A stretch of 64,000 nucleotides of DNA from Patagioenas fasciata (Eukaryota; Chordata; Aves; Columbiformes; Columbidae). The notes under the pieces were generated by a model. That model did not search any database. It saw only the letters and a program-made list of their open reading frames with translations, and was not told the origin of the DNA. Positions 14,218 through 25,020 of this stretch are shown here, piece after piece (the first letter of the stretch is position 1; each line of letters starts with the position of its first letter). The stretch covers positions 125,718,661 to 125,782,660 of the forward strand of contig NC_092522.1 of assembly GCF_037038585.1 (NCBI RefSeq), read 5' to 3'. The position numbers and the translations under genes were made by a program.

Positions 14218-14462
14218 CAGGAGCAGAGGAAACGGCCTCAAGTTGCCCAGGGGAGGTTGAGGTTGGATCTGGGAACAATTTCTTCCCCAAAGGGCTGTGG
14301 GGCATTGGAACAGGCTGCCCAGGGCAGTGCTGGAGTCACCAGCCCTGGAGGGCTGGACAGACGGACAGGAGGTTCTCAGGACATGGGGCAGGGACAGGGT
14401 GGGTTATGGGTGGACTCCATGAGCTTGAGGGATTTTTCCAACCCAAACGATTCTGTGACCTC
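14218..14462 (+). mobile_element. CR1 LINE fragment (3' end, plus orientation)
   Basis: Typical CR1 3' region: 'ggttgaggttggatctggg', 'aatttcttccccaaagggct', 'caggctgcccagggcagtg', then 'ttttccaacccaaacgattctgtgac' split across the end. It belongs to the same subfamily as the minus-strand copies at 15.7 and 30.3 kb. Confidence 0.92.
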
Positions 14463-15090
14463 AAAGCAAAGCCCCGCAGCAGCCACAGCACCGAGATCGA
14501 CTCCTCCTCACCATCCAGGGTGATTTTATCAGTCCCTATTCCTTGCTGAAGCAAATAGCACTTGGTGCACAAAATGCAGATGGTAAGGCATGGGTCTTAA
14601 GCACAAAGTATTTTAATTTCCCCCTTCTTGTAGAAAAAGTTTGCATGATACACAGAATTCAACTACATTTTAGTAAAAGATGATTCATTTGTGTAGGATG
14701 GCAGACGACGCGCTGGTTACTACACAGTGGTTTGCTTCGTTTTAACCACCTTGTGCAGATGCTGCAAAGACCACATCCAGGAAACAGAACCAGCTTTTGT
14801 TCTCAAACCTTCTCCCTTGGAAAAGCATCGCTCAAAACCACTCAAGAGCCACCAGCACACCTGCACTTCTCAGCTGGCGAAAGGAGACCACAGCTTGTGC
14901 AGAAAAGCCATTTCGGTGCTTTTGCAGCTTCAGAGACCAGCTCAACCAAGGAGGTTTGCGTGACACCTTTAGCACCTTCTGTGCTAAAGTTAACAAGAGA
15001 CTCCAAAGAAAGTTATATCAAAACTCTCTAATAAAATTAATATCTAAACTGCATTACTTTTCAATAAGAAAAGAAAAAGAAAAGATCCCT
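14463..15090. other. Unique non-coding sequence
   Basis: AT-richer than its surroundings; no gene or repeat recognised. Confidence 0.4.
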
Positions 15091-15236
15091 TATAGAATCA
15101 CGGACTGGCTGGGGTTGAAGGGACCTCTGGAGATCACCCAGTCCAAGGCACCTGCTAAAGCAGGGTCCCCAGAGCAGGTGGCACAGGAAGGCGTCCAGGC
15201 GGGTTTGAATGTCTCCAGAGGAGCACTGAGTTTTTC
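15091..15236 (-). mobile_element. CR1 LINE fragment (minus orientation)
   Basis: Starts with the reverse complement of the CR1 tail ('tagaatcacggactggct'), followed by 'ttgaagggacctctggagat' and 'gtccaggcgggtttgaatgt', which are standard antisense CR1 landmarks. Confidence 0.9.
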
Positions 15237-15447
15237 TACCGGAATAGGGAACGAGGCGCAGAGTCGCCCAAGTCCCCAGCGCCCCGGGAGGCTCCGCGGG
15301 CAGAGCGGGAGGCTGCACAGCGCTGGGGATCCCCGGCCGGTCCCGCTGCTCCCGCGGCCTCGCTCGCTCATCGGAGCGCGCCCTGCTCTGCCGGGAAAAC
15401 ACCCCCACGTGCAGCCAGGCGGACTGCAGCACCCTCAAACCACCCGT
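15237..15447. other. GC-rich non-coding spacer
   Basis: A short GC-rich stretch between two CR1 copies; nothing recognised. Confidence 0.35.
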
Positions 15448-15722
15448 AGGATCACAGAGTGTCCTGAGCTGGAGGGACCCACAGGGTCTTGAGTCCAACA
15501 TCTGTCCCTGCACGGGACACCCCACAGGTCACCCCGTGTGTCTGAGGACCCTGTCCAGTCTCTTCTTGAACACTGTCAGGTTGGGCCGTGACCCCTCCCT
15601 GGGAGCCTGTTCAGTGTCCAGCACCTCTGGGGAAGAACCTTTGCCCCATGTCCCACTGACCCTCCCTGGCACATCTGCTGCCATTCCCTGGGCTCTGTCC
15701 CCTCCAGTATCTCTGAAAAAAG
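15448..15722 (-). mobile_element. CR1 LINE fragment (minus orientation)
   Basis: Antisense CR1: 'aggatcacagagtgtcctga', 'gggtcttgagtccaacatct', 'ccctgtccagtctcttcttg', 'tccctgggagcctgttcagt'. It is the same subfamily as the plus-strand copy at 42.64 kb. Confidence 0.9.
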
Positions 15723-15935
15723 GTTAGAATCGCAGAATTGTTTTGGTTGGAAGAGACCCTCGGGATCATGGAGTCCAACCACAACCCAGCCCTGTCCCTG
15801 CCCCATGTCCTGAGAACCTCGTGTCCGTCTGTCCAGCCCTCCAGGGATGGTGACTCCAGCACTGCCCTGGGCAGCCTGTTCCAATGCCCCACAGCCCTCT
15901 GGGGAAGAAATTGTTCCCCAGACCCAACCTCAACG
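15723..15935 (-). mobile_element. CR1 LINE fragment (minus orientation)
   Basis: Directly abuts the preceding copy. It begins 'agaatcgcagaattgttttg', then 'gatcatggagtccaaccaca' and 'ccagccctccagggatggtg'. Two different CR1 subfamilies are therefore joined head to tail in the same orientation. Confidence 0.9.
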
Positions 15936-17520
15936 TTAGCAAACTCCAGCTGTATTACTCCTAATAAGCAAAGCCCACGTGGCCCAGCTCTGCAGCGTCA
16001 GCCCCTGATCAGCCGCCAGCCCAGGCTGCTGAGCCCCACACAGGAGGTACCCGCACATGCAATAACCCACCTGGATTTTGACGCCTTTACAAGGTTTAAG
16101 CTGCTCCCAGGAACACAGGCTATAGCTTAGAAATCAGATTTTTAAATGGCAGTCAAATAATTGGATTACTGGGATTAGAAGGGCAGATTCTGTGGCCTGC
16201 TGGTTTGCTCCTCCAGCAATAGCAGACTGCTCCCCTACCTCATTCTTTCAAAATTCTATTTCCATATTAAACTCAATTTTTTAAGCCTCTAGTTCCCTCT
16301 TCCAGATTACCAAGAGGAGTCTAAAGCAACTTCCAGTTCACTAGAAGTTTTATTATCCAGAAGAGTATATATCAAAGGTACCACCAGCACTGGGCCAAAG
16401 CAGCATGCGAGCTCCGACTTTAAATCCTGAAAACAAATAAAGATGAAAAGATGCAAGAAAAATGCATCCAAGTGCTGCGGTCAATAGGAGACACACGGGT
16501 AAGCAAAGAAAACTGCAGCTCTCTATCAACACGTAACAAATTAGTGCCAAGGTTCAACTAATCCCTGCACTCCCCCAGCGCCACCTCGCTCAGTACCGCG
16601 CTGAAAAGGGAAAAGCCAGCGCTCAGGTGCAGCAGGAGGCACCTGCCCTGCTCCACATCGCCCCCAGATCTCCTCCGACGGAGCTACGGGACCCCCGAAG
16701 GGCCGGTGGAACAAACCCTCCTAGACAGCGCCTGTACTCTGTACCCGTCGCACCAGACAGGCTCCTCTCACAAACCAACCCGCCAGCACAGCGCTGGGCT
16801 CCTCCAGCCTGCACACCACAGAGCTGTAGTGGGCGCTTGGAACAACACAGCAGTGACAAACAGCAGCATCATCTACCAGGCTGATCCGCCCCACAGCTTC
16901 ACCTTTTACTGAACCCTCTCGATTTGTGCGGATTTTTGCAGCAGTCTTGGAATCCGCAGATTTTCGAGTCTGTAGCTACAGGTGAGCAAATGGACCCGGG
17001 TACTTGTGGACAGGTGGGCAGCTCCTACAGTTTGGATCCCTCCAGCCGCGCTCCTCCTTGAACAGCCAGCAGGGACATCCCCGACACCTCACCCACCACC
17101 CCAGTGAACAGCAGCCTCTGAACAGGACAGTCCCCACAACATCACCTTGCAGCACGCACCATTTGTTTCCCAAACAAATAAGCTTTCTACTCAATCTTGC
17201 CTCTTGACCTCACGACATCGTCTTCTGTTTGACACAGCAGATGGGCAGGCGAACGCCCGATCCGACGGCACGCTCTGCGCCGCCACTTGCAGGGACGGCC
17301 TGTCTTCTGCTTTTAATTCTTCAGCTGACACAATCAACGCAAAAAACCCCAACAGCACAAGAGAAGCAGAGTTCACATTGCAAGAGCTGCGCAGGAACTC
17401 CCAGCACCACAGCAGGGCCCACCCTGGGACACCGACCCGCTGGGGATGCCCAGCACCACACGGTTGGGTCTCCGCCTGTTCTCACATTGGTTCCACCCTC
17501 CTGCCAGTGTGACCCAGCCT
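15936..17520. other. Unique non-coding sequence (ASXL2 intron 1)
   Basis: No gene or repeat recognised; modest AT-rich stretches at about 16240-16400. Confidence 0.4.
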
Positions 17521-17699
17521 GCAGGACCAGGCCCCCCCCCGCAGGACCAGGCCCCCCCCCCGCAGGACCAGGCCCCCCCCCCGCAGGACCAGGCCCCCCC
17601 CCCGCAGGACCAGGCCCCCCCCCCGCAGGACCAGGCCCCCCCCCCGCAGGACCAGGCCCCCCCCCCGCAGGACCAGGCCCCCCCCCCGCAGGACCAGGC
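17521..17699. repeat. 20/21-bp minisatellite with poly-C, 9 copies
   Basis: The core GCAGGACCAGG starts at 17521, 17541, 17562, 17583, 17604, 17625, 17646, 17667 and 17688. Units are separated by runs of 9-10 C, whose length sets the 20/21-bp period. The minus strand carries nine long G runs and should form G-quadruplexes readily. All frames are open on both strands, so the predicted Pro/Gly-rich proteins are artefacts. Confidence 0.96.
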
Positions 17700-18189
17700 A
17701 GTGTAAAAAGCTGCATTTTGTGTCCCCGGATGGCCCAGCCCCAGCGCCTCGGCACTCGGAGGCTGCACGGCAGAAAGGGTTCTGTCAGGTCACACACGGG
17801 GACTTCCCATGGAAAACAAACACCAAATTTCTTCAGACTTGGCACACAGCTCGCAGGCTTTCCTCCAGGCAAACAAAGCACAGAGACAGCCTGTTTGTGG
17901 CTCCTGTCCAGCAACGGGGCTTCTTGTCCGGGTCTGAGCAGGACCCACCGCGGCACAGCAGCCCGTTCTCCATCGCTCGGCAGAGCGGGGGGCACACGGG
18001 GCGTTCCGCTGGGCTCCCCCCTCACCGGCCTGGAAAGCTGCACCACAAGGGCCGTGTTAAATAAGCAAGAGGAAGAGCAACAACTGCGAGACCTGAGCAG
18101 TGAAACACAGCACAGAACTTCTCTGTGGCACAACCAAAGTCCCATTGCCACGCACAACGTAGCACTGTCCCCTTCAGCCACAGCCACTG
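17700..18189. other. Unique non-coding sequence
   Basis: Nothing recognised. Confidence 0.4.
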
Positions 18190-18540
18190 TATAGGTTTAT
18201 TAGGACTGTTTGGGTTGCAGGGCCCTCCTCAGCTCCCCCAGTGCCACCAGCAGGGACATCTTCACCAGCTCAGGTTGCTCAGAGCCCCATCCAGCCTGGC
18301 CTGGGATGTCTCCAGGGATGGTTCAGCCACCACCTCTCTGGGAACCTGGGCCAGGCTCTCACCACCCTCAGCACAAACAATTTCTGCATCATGTCCAGCC
18401 TGAATCTCCCTCCTTTAGTTTAAAACCATCACCCCTTGTCCTATCACAACAGGCCCTGCTCAAAACTCTGTCCCCGTCTTTCTTATCGACCCCTCTTAAG
18501 TCCAGACAGGTTGCAGTAAGGTCTCCCTGGAGCTAATACT
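18190..18540 (-). mobile_element. CR1 LINE fragment (minus orientation)
   Basis: Antisense CR1 landmarks in order: 'ccagcagggacatcttcacc', 'ccatccagcctggcctggga', 'atggttcagccaccacctct', 'taaaaccatcaccccttgtc'. Closely related copies lie at 41.6, 43.4 and 48.1 kb. Confidence 0.9.
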
Positions 18541-21149
18541 ATAATGATAATGCTTACCCAAATAGACCAAAGCAAGTAGCACTGAATATTAGTTCTCCTC
18601 TGCCTGCACCAGCTGGACAGGCATCAGCTGCAGTTCTTGGGCACTGGGACACCGAGCAGGCCCCGCACAGCCCGGCCGCCCCCACCCCGAGCTCGGTGCA
18701 AGGTCCCCGGCACAGACGGGCTGACCGGGTCACAAACGGAGCCCAGAGCGGGTTCAGGGTGCAGCTCAGGCACAGGCACAGGCCAGCCTGCCGCAGGCAG
18801 CCAGCGCGAGGGACGGAGGGGCAGCACTGGGGTACGCACAACGCTGCCCGCTGGCCTGGGGGCCAGGAAACAAGCCCTGAAAGCGGAGTTCACCAGCACA
18901 GGTGTGACCTGCGTGTTCTAGGTCTCATCTGGAGAGATAAAGCACCTCCTTCCTTTAGACACACTGCCCACTGGTGTGTGTCTGCAGTTGGGTTGTCCCA
19001 CCACTGGATCTAAAGAGTGCGCTCCAGGCTAGAGACATACACAGTGTAGTTATTGATATCTTTAAATTGCACACTATTTTCTTTAGCTTGTGTACTATAT
19101 AGTATCAGCTTCCTAATGAAGTTTTTACTTTAGCTGCAGGGACACCCAGCCACTGTCCCAAGAAAAGTCACAAGTTAACAGTCAACTGCAGCTGCAAATT
19201 GACTGAATGAGCCAGGAAATAAGAAGAAGGTTGTTTATCAACAGCGACTTCCTCCCTGAAGGCGCTGCCTGCCCGGGGCACCCTTTCCTTCCTTTACACT
19301 GCACCCGGGGCACCCTTTCCTTCCTTCACACTGCAGTTGTGCTCCGCCGAACGGCCCCGTACACCCAAACGGAGCACAGCTCGCGTCCCACCAACCCCAC
19401 TCACCCACACACGCCCCGGGCGCTCCCCCGGGCAGGAAGGCCGGGCTCCCGCTGCTCACCGCCCTGCTCCAGCTCAGCCCCAACCGCTACAACAGTTTAA
19501 GCTAATTTAAGTGGAGGTACCTGGGAGCTCTCCCTGCCCCACATTCCCACCACCTCCCTCGAACCAGAGGAGACCCAGCCCGGTTAGGAAGGCTAAATGG
19601 GCATAAAGCCAGATCAGCACCACAATGATGATGGTATTTTGGTGGTTTAGCTCCCTGCACCACCCAATGGCACCAGCGGTGAGGTGACCAAGCAAGGGGG
19701 CAGAGGGGGGACACAGTCACTGTGACAACCTTGCGCTGCTGTTCAGGACCAACAGCCAGTGGCTGTCAAAACCCAGCACCCCAAGCCCTGCCCTGCAGCC
19801 CCATGCTGAGCTGGGACCACCAGGGCTCACCCCACGGCCAGCCTGGAGCTCCAAGGGTGAGCACAACAGGGCGCAGAGATGCAGCACTCTGCTGCAGGTC
19901 AAATGGAAGCTTTCCTCCAGCTTCATGTCACCTTCCAGGAGCAGCAGAACAGGGCACCCGAGAGCTGCCACGTTTCTTACCACAGCTTCATAATGCACCC
20001 TACAAACTCCAGCCCCCGGCAGCTGGGAAGCCAAGAGGAGCACACATGCTAGGACAAGAATCAAAAGACATTATTTCAAACCAAAAACGCAGGGAAACTT
20101 TTTGAAGGTTGGAGCTGGAGTTTAACCAGAATATTTTAACATCCCCGCTGAATACAGAAATATTTGCCAAAACAGAGGTTTTGGCAAGCGTTTACTCATC
20201 TTTTCCCAGTTCTGGCTGCCTCTGCCACGAATCCAGGTACGCAGCCCAGGGTAACATGCAACCTTCAGTTTTGAACTTTTTCAGTGCAGCTTTTCTAAAT
20301 ACGTGTTTTAGCCTTTAAGTGGCTTCTGGAAGAGATCAATGGATGAACAGCAGCGCACATGGGCTGAAAAAGATCCGATTCCACTTCTACCCTGCACTGG
20401 AGATTCTTCCACTCTTCTTTCCAAACAAATTTTAAAAAAAAGATACACAAAAGCACACGCAGAGAAACCCAAGTGTCCACCTGCAGGATAGCATCTTGTA
20501 TTCTTAAAGCAGCTAACTGCATCACAGCTCAGAAAAGAAGGGCGGCTGTTTTGATGCCTTTCAAACTGTAAATACAAGGCCCAGATAAGTTCCTATTTAT
20601 GAAAATAGCGCTTGCAAGCCTCAGCTGCAGATGCCTATTTACATTTGCTTCCCAGCCAGGCGTTTCAAGTCTTGTTTTAACAGATACCTCTTTCAGAATG
20701 CTGATGGTGGAACCTGAACTCCTCCCCCTCTCCACTGGGCAGATTGAAACCCACACTGGAAATGCAGCTCTCTGGGAAGCGCGTGCTGCACTCCCGCAGC
20801 TCAACGCTCCGTCCAGCTCCCGCACGCTGCCCTTGTGCGGTTTCCTCTCTCACCCATCCCACCAGCCAACTTCCCTTTTATCCACTCCCCAGCGTGCCTG
20901 CCCCACACAGAAACTGTAGTTAAGTCCATCTCAGATACAGCATAAAAACAAAGACTGCCAGGTAAATTAGAAGATAAGAATTCTCCTATCAGGGTTTGCA
21001 ACTCACTGCCTGACCTGATGCAGCCCAGCAGGCCCCACCGCAACAAGTTCTGCTGCACGAAAGACACTGATAGACACAGAATACTAAAAAAAAAAGAAAC
21101 CCCCTTGTGCACATGGCTTGTTTGCTAAAATTACTTACATCCTCATTAA
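18541..21149. other. Unique non-coding sequence (ASXL2 intron 1, near exon 1)
   Basis: About 2.6 kb without recognised genes. It contains a 34-bp direct duplication at about 19272-19343 (landmark 'ggggcaccctttccttcctt'). I looked here for ASXL2 exon 2 and did not find it. Confidence 0.4.
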
Positions 21150-21490
21150 TCACAGCATTTTGTAAATACGAAGAGATAACCCCTCCCCCACCAACATTTC
21201 CGTATAAATTTGTGCCTGAAAACACTAAGCAACTGGAGAACAGGTCAGCGTCCGAAGAGCGGCCGGCGCCGGGCAGAGCGGCGCCCAGAGCCCGGGGCAG
21301 CACGGCCAGGGCGGCACGGCCCGGGCAGCTCCCCCGCGCTGCCCCGCACGCAGCCGGAGCCCGAGGCCGCCCCGCCGCCACCGGGGCTCTCGGCAGGGCC
21401 GGGCAGCGGCCGCCCCCGCAGGAGGAGCCCGGCCGGCCCGGAGCGGCGGCCCGCAGGCCCTCACCCCCCGCGGCCGCAGGCCCCACGTAC

Positions 21491-21547
21491 CGTCCGGGCG
21501 GCCTCTGCCCAGGTCCTGCCCTTCTTCCTGCGGCCCTTCTCCCTCAT
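21491..21547 (-). CDS. ASXL2: ASXL2 coding exon 1 (first 19 residues)
   Basis: The minus strand from the ATG at 21547 reads MREKGRRKKGRTWAEAART and is followed at once by a splice donor GTACGT (from 21490). From memory, the human ASXL2 N-terminus begins the same way (MREKGRRKKGRTWAEAA), and ASXL1 and ASXL3 share only TWAEAA. In that family the next exon carries the HARE-HTH DNA-binding domain. ASXL2 is a Polycomb-group scaffold that binds and activates the BAP1 deubiquitinase (PR-DUB), which removes ubiquitin from histone H2A Lys119 in the nucleus; its later regions carry the ASXH/DEUBAD segment and a C-terminal PHD finger, none of them in this window. The exon lies in a CpG island and KIF3C follows on the same strand, as in human. 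The rest of the gene must lie beyond position 1 or in unrecognised exons. The short length limits certainty, but the match, donor and synteny agree. Confidence 0.9.
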
Positions 21548-21690
21548 GTCGGACGCGACGGGGCGCAGCTGACTCCGGGGTACCCTAGGAGCTCCTCCCG
21601 CCCGGGCGGGGAGCGGCGGGCAGCGGACGGGAGCCGGGGAGCGGCCCTAAACGCGGGCGGCCCGGAGCGCAGCAGCCCCAGCACCCGCCG

Positions 21691-21703
21691 CCGCTGCCAT
21701 ATT
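21691..21703 (-). promoter_or_regulatory. YY1-like site
   Basis: CCGCTGCCATATT on the plus strand reads AATATGGCAGCGG on the minus strand, close to the YY1 consensus AAnATGGCGGC. YY1 sites in this orientation often sit just downstream of the start site of CpG-island genes. Confidence 0.5.
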
Positions 21704-21725
21704 GGGACCCACTGTAAAGGGCCTC

Positions 21726-21737
21726 GGTCATGTGACC
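21726..21737. promoter_or_regulatory. E-box (M-box-like) GGTCATGTGACC
   Basis: The CATGTG core with flanking GTC/GAC resembles sites bound by MITF/TFE3/TFEB and USF factors. It lies about 180 bp upstream of the ASXL2 ATG. Occupancy is inference only. Confidence 0.45.
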
Positions 21738-21849
21738 CCGCCCGCGTGACTCCACCTACTGTACGGGCAGCCCCGCCCTTCCCCTGCCTGCGCATGCGCG
21801 CTGCCCGACCCGCGGCGGCTGCCAAAGGGCGCGGCCGCCCCTGCTGTGA

Positions 21850-21914
21850 TCCCGCCCCTCCCGCTGTGGCCCCGCCCCTCCCCGCCTTGGCCCCGCCCCT
21901 CCCCGCCTTGGCGC
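21850..21914. promoter_or_regulatory. Three tandem GC boxes (20/21-bp spacing)
   Basis: CCCGCCCCTCC occurs at about 21851, 21871 and 21892, embedded in a 21-bp near-repeat ending CCGCCTTGG. These are canonical SP/KLF-family sites in the ASXL2 CpG island. Confidence 0.6.
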
Positions 21915-22150
21915 TGCCCTCCCCGCTGCGCGGAAGTGGCGGTGGCGGCCGCTCCGTGTCCCCAGGGTCACCCCGCGGAACAGCGGCCGCTCCGGCCATA
22001 GCGGCCCCGCCACCGCCCGCCAGCAGCGGCCTCCGGCTCCGCCAGGCCCGCCCGCCCACCGCCCCGCTCGCTGCCTGTGCCCTCGCTCGCCATGGGGCCA
22101 CCAGCCCCTCCCGTGTCACCACCGCCACCCACCGCCGTGTCCCGACACGG

Positions 22151-22430
22151 GCAGCCACAGACCCCAGCTCGCCCACACCCCCTCATGGCTTTGTCACCAG
22201 ACAGGCCAAAGGACCTGAGCATGAGGACAGTGAAAAAGTTAATAATAGACTAATTAAAGAGATTAAACGTCTAGCAGTAATTAACTTTCAATTGTACGGC
22301 AAAATCTATCCTGGAGTGGAGAAGTCAGCCATCGACAGTTGATTATCCAGCGGTCATTGCCAAAGGTGGGCGTACTTAACCCACAGTGAACTTTGCCCAT
22401 TGTAACATGGTTTTAACCCAAAGCCGCCCG
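22151..22430. other. Intergenic spacer, AT-rich
   Basis: The CpG island ends and an AT-rich stretch follows (about 22230-22330). No gene recognised. Confidence 0.4.
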
Positions 22431-22710
22431 TGGCTGTTGGGGGCCACCGGTCGCTGTTGGGGGCCACCGGTTGCTGTTGGGGGCCACCCGTGGCTGCTGG
22501 GGGCCGCCCATGGCTGCTGGGGGCCGCCCGTGGCTGCTGGGGGCCACCGGTTGCTGTTGGGGGCCACCCGTGGCTGCTGGGGGCCGCCCGTGGCTGCTGG
22601 GGGCCACCCGTGGCTGCTGGGGGCCGCCCGTGGCTGCTGGGGGCCACCGGTTGCTGTTGGGGGCCGCCCGTGGCTGCTGGGGGCCGCCCGTGGCTGCTGG
22701 GGGCCGCCCG
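22431..22710. repeat. 20-bp minisatellite, about 14 copies
   Basis: The unit GGCTGCTGGGGGCCGCCCGT and variants with 'ccaccggt' repeat with an exact 20-bp period. The plus strand is G-rich with a GGGGGCC core, so its skew is opposite to the arrays inside ASXL2. The unit has no stop codon and leaves remainder 2 on division by 3, giving spurious open frames. Confidence 0.95.
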
Positions 22711-23170
22711 CCGCCCAGGGCAGACCCGGCTCGCCGGTGCGTGGTGAGGGTTACGTGGTATAACATGCAAACACTGCAGCCGATCAGCCCTGCCCTGGGG
22801 CCGCGTGTATAGCAACACGGGTTTGTGTACATGACTGAGCCTTCGGTGTTGCCGGTACGCTGGTTTGATCCAGCACCTGGACTTGCACAGCTCCATAATA
22901 AAACCAGTACCTGGTCTGTGTGCAGAATTTGGCTCACCTGGTTTAGGGACAGCAGCGTCACCTCTGCCCCTCGTGTGCCCTCCCTGGCCGCACAGCCCTT
23001 TGCTCTGGCGTGGCCAACACACCCCAACCAACCCTGCAGCCCCCGCCTGGTGACCACGCGTGTTCCCCAACACCCGCACCTGCACTCGGGGCTGCTGCCC
23101 ACATCCTCGGGTGTCCAGCTCCACCGTCACCGCCATCCCAGGGGCCACCTGCCTCTGGCAGTGCCTGCAC
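22711..23170. other. Intergenic unique sequence
   Basis: Nothing recognised. Confidence 0.4.
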
Positions 23171-24290
23171 ACAACCCCAGTCTGGCTGGGCTGGAGGAAC
23201 CTCTGGGGACGCAGGGTCAGTGGAACAGATCCCGCAGGGTCACCAGAGCAGATCCCACAGGGTCACCAGAGCAGATCACACAGGTGGGTCCAGGCGGGTT
23301 TGAATGTCTCACAGAAGGAGACTCCACACCCGCTCTGGGCAGCCTGGGCCAGGCTCTGGCACCTCCCAGCAAAGAAGTTTCTGCTCATGTTCACATGGAG
23401 CCTCCTGTGTTTCAGTCTGTGCCCGTTGCCCCTCACCCTGGTGCTGGGCACCACTGAACAGAGTCTGCTTCATCCTCTGACACCCCCCTGAGCTACTGAT
23501 CATTGATCACATCCCTCTCAGCTTCTCTTCTCCACTCAGCAGCCCCAGCTCTCCCAGTCTCCTCATCACAAAGATGCTGCAGACCCCTCAGCATCTCTGT
23601 GTCCCTCCCTGGACTCTGCAGTGACTCCTGGTCCTTGCCCTGGGGAGCCCAGCACTGGCCCCACAACTCCAGCCGTGGCCTCCCCAGGCAGAGCAGAGGG
23701 GGAGGATTCACCTCCCTGACCTGCTGCCCACACTCTTCCTCACACCCCCAGGTCCCGCTGGCTCTCGGCCACAGGGCACATTGCTGGCTCGTGGTCACCC
23801 CGCTGTCCCCAGAACTCCCGGGTCCCTCTGCAGAGCTGCTTCCAGCAGGTCACCCAACCTGTGCTGGTTGGGGGTTGTTCCTGCCCAGGCGCAGGACCCC
23901 ACACCTGCCCCTGTTGAACCCCTCAGGTGCTGTGTGCCCAGCCCGGCCTGGCCAGGGCTCCGCACGGCAGCGCAGCCTCTGCTGGGTCAGCCCGTCCTCC
24001 CCGTTTGGCACCGGCAGCAGACTGGCTGGGGTGCACTCAGCTCTGCAGCCAGGCCACTGATGAACAGGTTGAACCACGTGTGCCCTCGCACCCCCAGCTG
24101 TCAGCATTGTCCCTCAGCGCTGCTCCGCAGGCTCCGCGTCCCCTTCTCAGCACAGCGCCCCCAGCCCACCTCGCCCTCCCCAGTCTGCTCCCGTCCTCCC
24201 TCAACCAAGAGCCACTTCTGCCCCTGAAGCCCCAGGAGCCCCCCGGTGACACCCCCACCCACCCAGACTGGTCATTTTATTTCCATCCTC
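23171..24290 (-). mobile_element. Long CR1 LINE fragment (minus orientation, ~1.1 kb)
   Basis: A continuous antisense CR1 stretch: 'ccaggcgggtttgaatgtct', 'gggcagcctgggccaggctc', 'tttctgctcatgttcacatg', 'cagcttctcttctccactca', 'tctcccagtctcctcatcac', 'ggggagcccagcactggccc'. It reaches further 5' in the element than the other copies but contains no intact ORF2. A 20-bp triplet repeat around 'cagggtcaccagagcagatc' lies near its start (23227-23284). Confidence 0.9.
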
Positions 24291-25020
24291 TCTGCTAAAG
24301 GAAGATATCCCTGGCCGGATAGAAAAGCCAATGACTGCGCTATTTGCCAGCCAGCCCTTGTCACCCCCTGCGAAGGACGTACGCCTGTGCAGCGCCTCAG
24401 ACGGTTGCTCTTTCCATATTGTGGTTTCATAGGAAAATGAGCAGCTCCTCACGGTGTGCAGCATCGTATGGTCCTGTTTCTATGGGAAAAGAGTGTGGAA
24501 AATTGCAGTGTGGGAAAGCCACCGTCAGCGAGCGCCGTGACAGCGACACGAGGGGGTCAGGGCCGGTGTCCTTAGAGGTCTTTGTGCACCTCAATTCTCA
24601 CAGCACCTTGGGGGGTCGGAGCTTCTGAGCAACGATTAAACAACAATGCCAAAACAGAGCAATGGGCATGAATGCGCAGCATCAATGGCCACGAGACCAT
24701 GTTGAACTGAGCATCGAGGGAAAGGAGCAAGTTCTCATTGAGAACTAATCTTCGAAGAAAAAAGAACCACTCACCGAGGCTGTGAAAGAGCGCTAAGGAG
24801 TCTCTTTCAATACGCTAGGGCAGCCTGCGCCCTCGCGGGAGGTGAGCCCACCCGGAACCTAAGATCCAAAACCGCTTCTTCACCTCCCAAGTGAATCCCA
24901 AACTGACTCCCGGAATCTCAGTTTCCTCTTTTACCGGAATGTAACAGGGTACACGCTCCAACCCGCGATGTCGGGGTGGCCCCCAGGATTTGTGTTGTGA
25001 GTCACAAATTCGTGCAGGCG
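24291..25020. other. Intergenic unique sequence
   Basis: Nothing recognised. Confidence 0.4.

Larger units (their letters stand above)
21230..22150 (-). promoter_or_regulatory. ASXL2: CpG-island promoter of ASXL2
   Basis: About 0.9 kb of very GC- and CpG-rich DNA surrounds ASXL2 coding exon 1, while sequence on both sides is much poorer in CpG. Motifs upstream of the start codon (higher coordinates) include a YY1-like site on the minus strand (AATATGGCAGCGG, 21691-21703), an E-box of the M-box type (GGTCATGTGACC, 21726-21737) and several GC boxes. The transcription start cannot be fixed from sequence; a position near 21700 would suit the YY1 site. Divergent plus-strand transcription from such an island is common but not shown. 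Confidence 0.75.

Noticed and set aside
1..21490. Search for ASXL2 exon 2 (HARE-HTH segment) on the minus strand
   Set aside because: No segment resembling the conserved continuation was found by eye. The exon is short and could have been missed; a translated alignment of ASXL2 against 1-21490 would decide.
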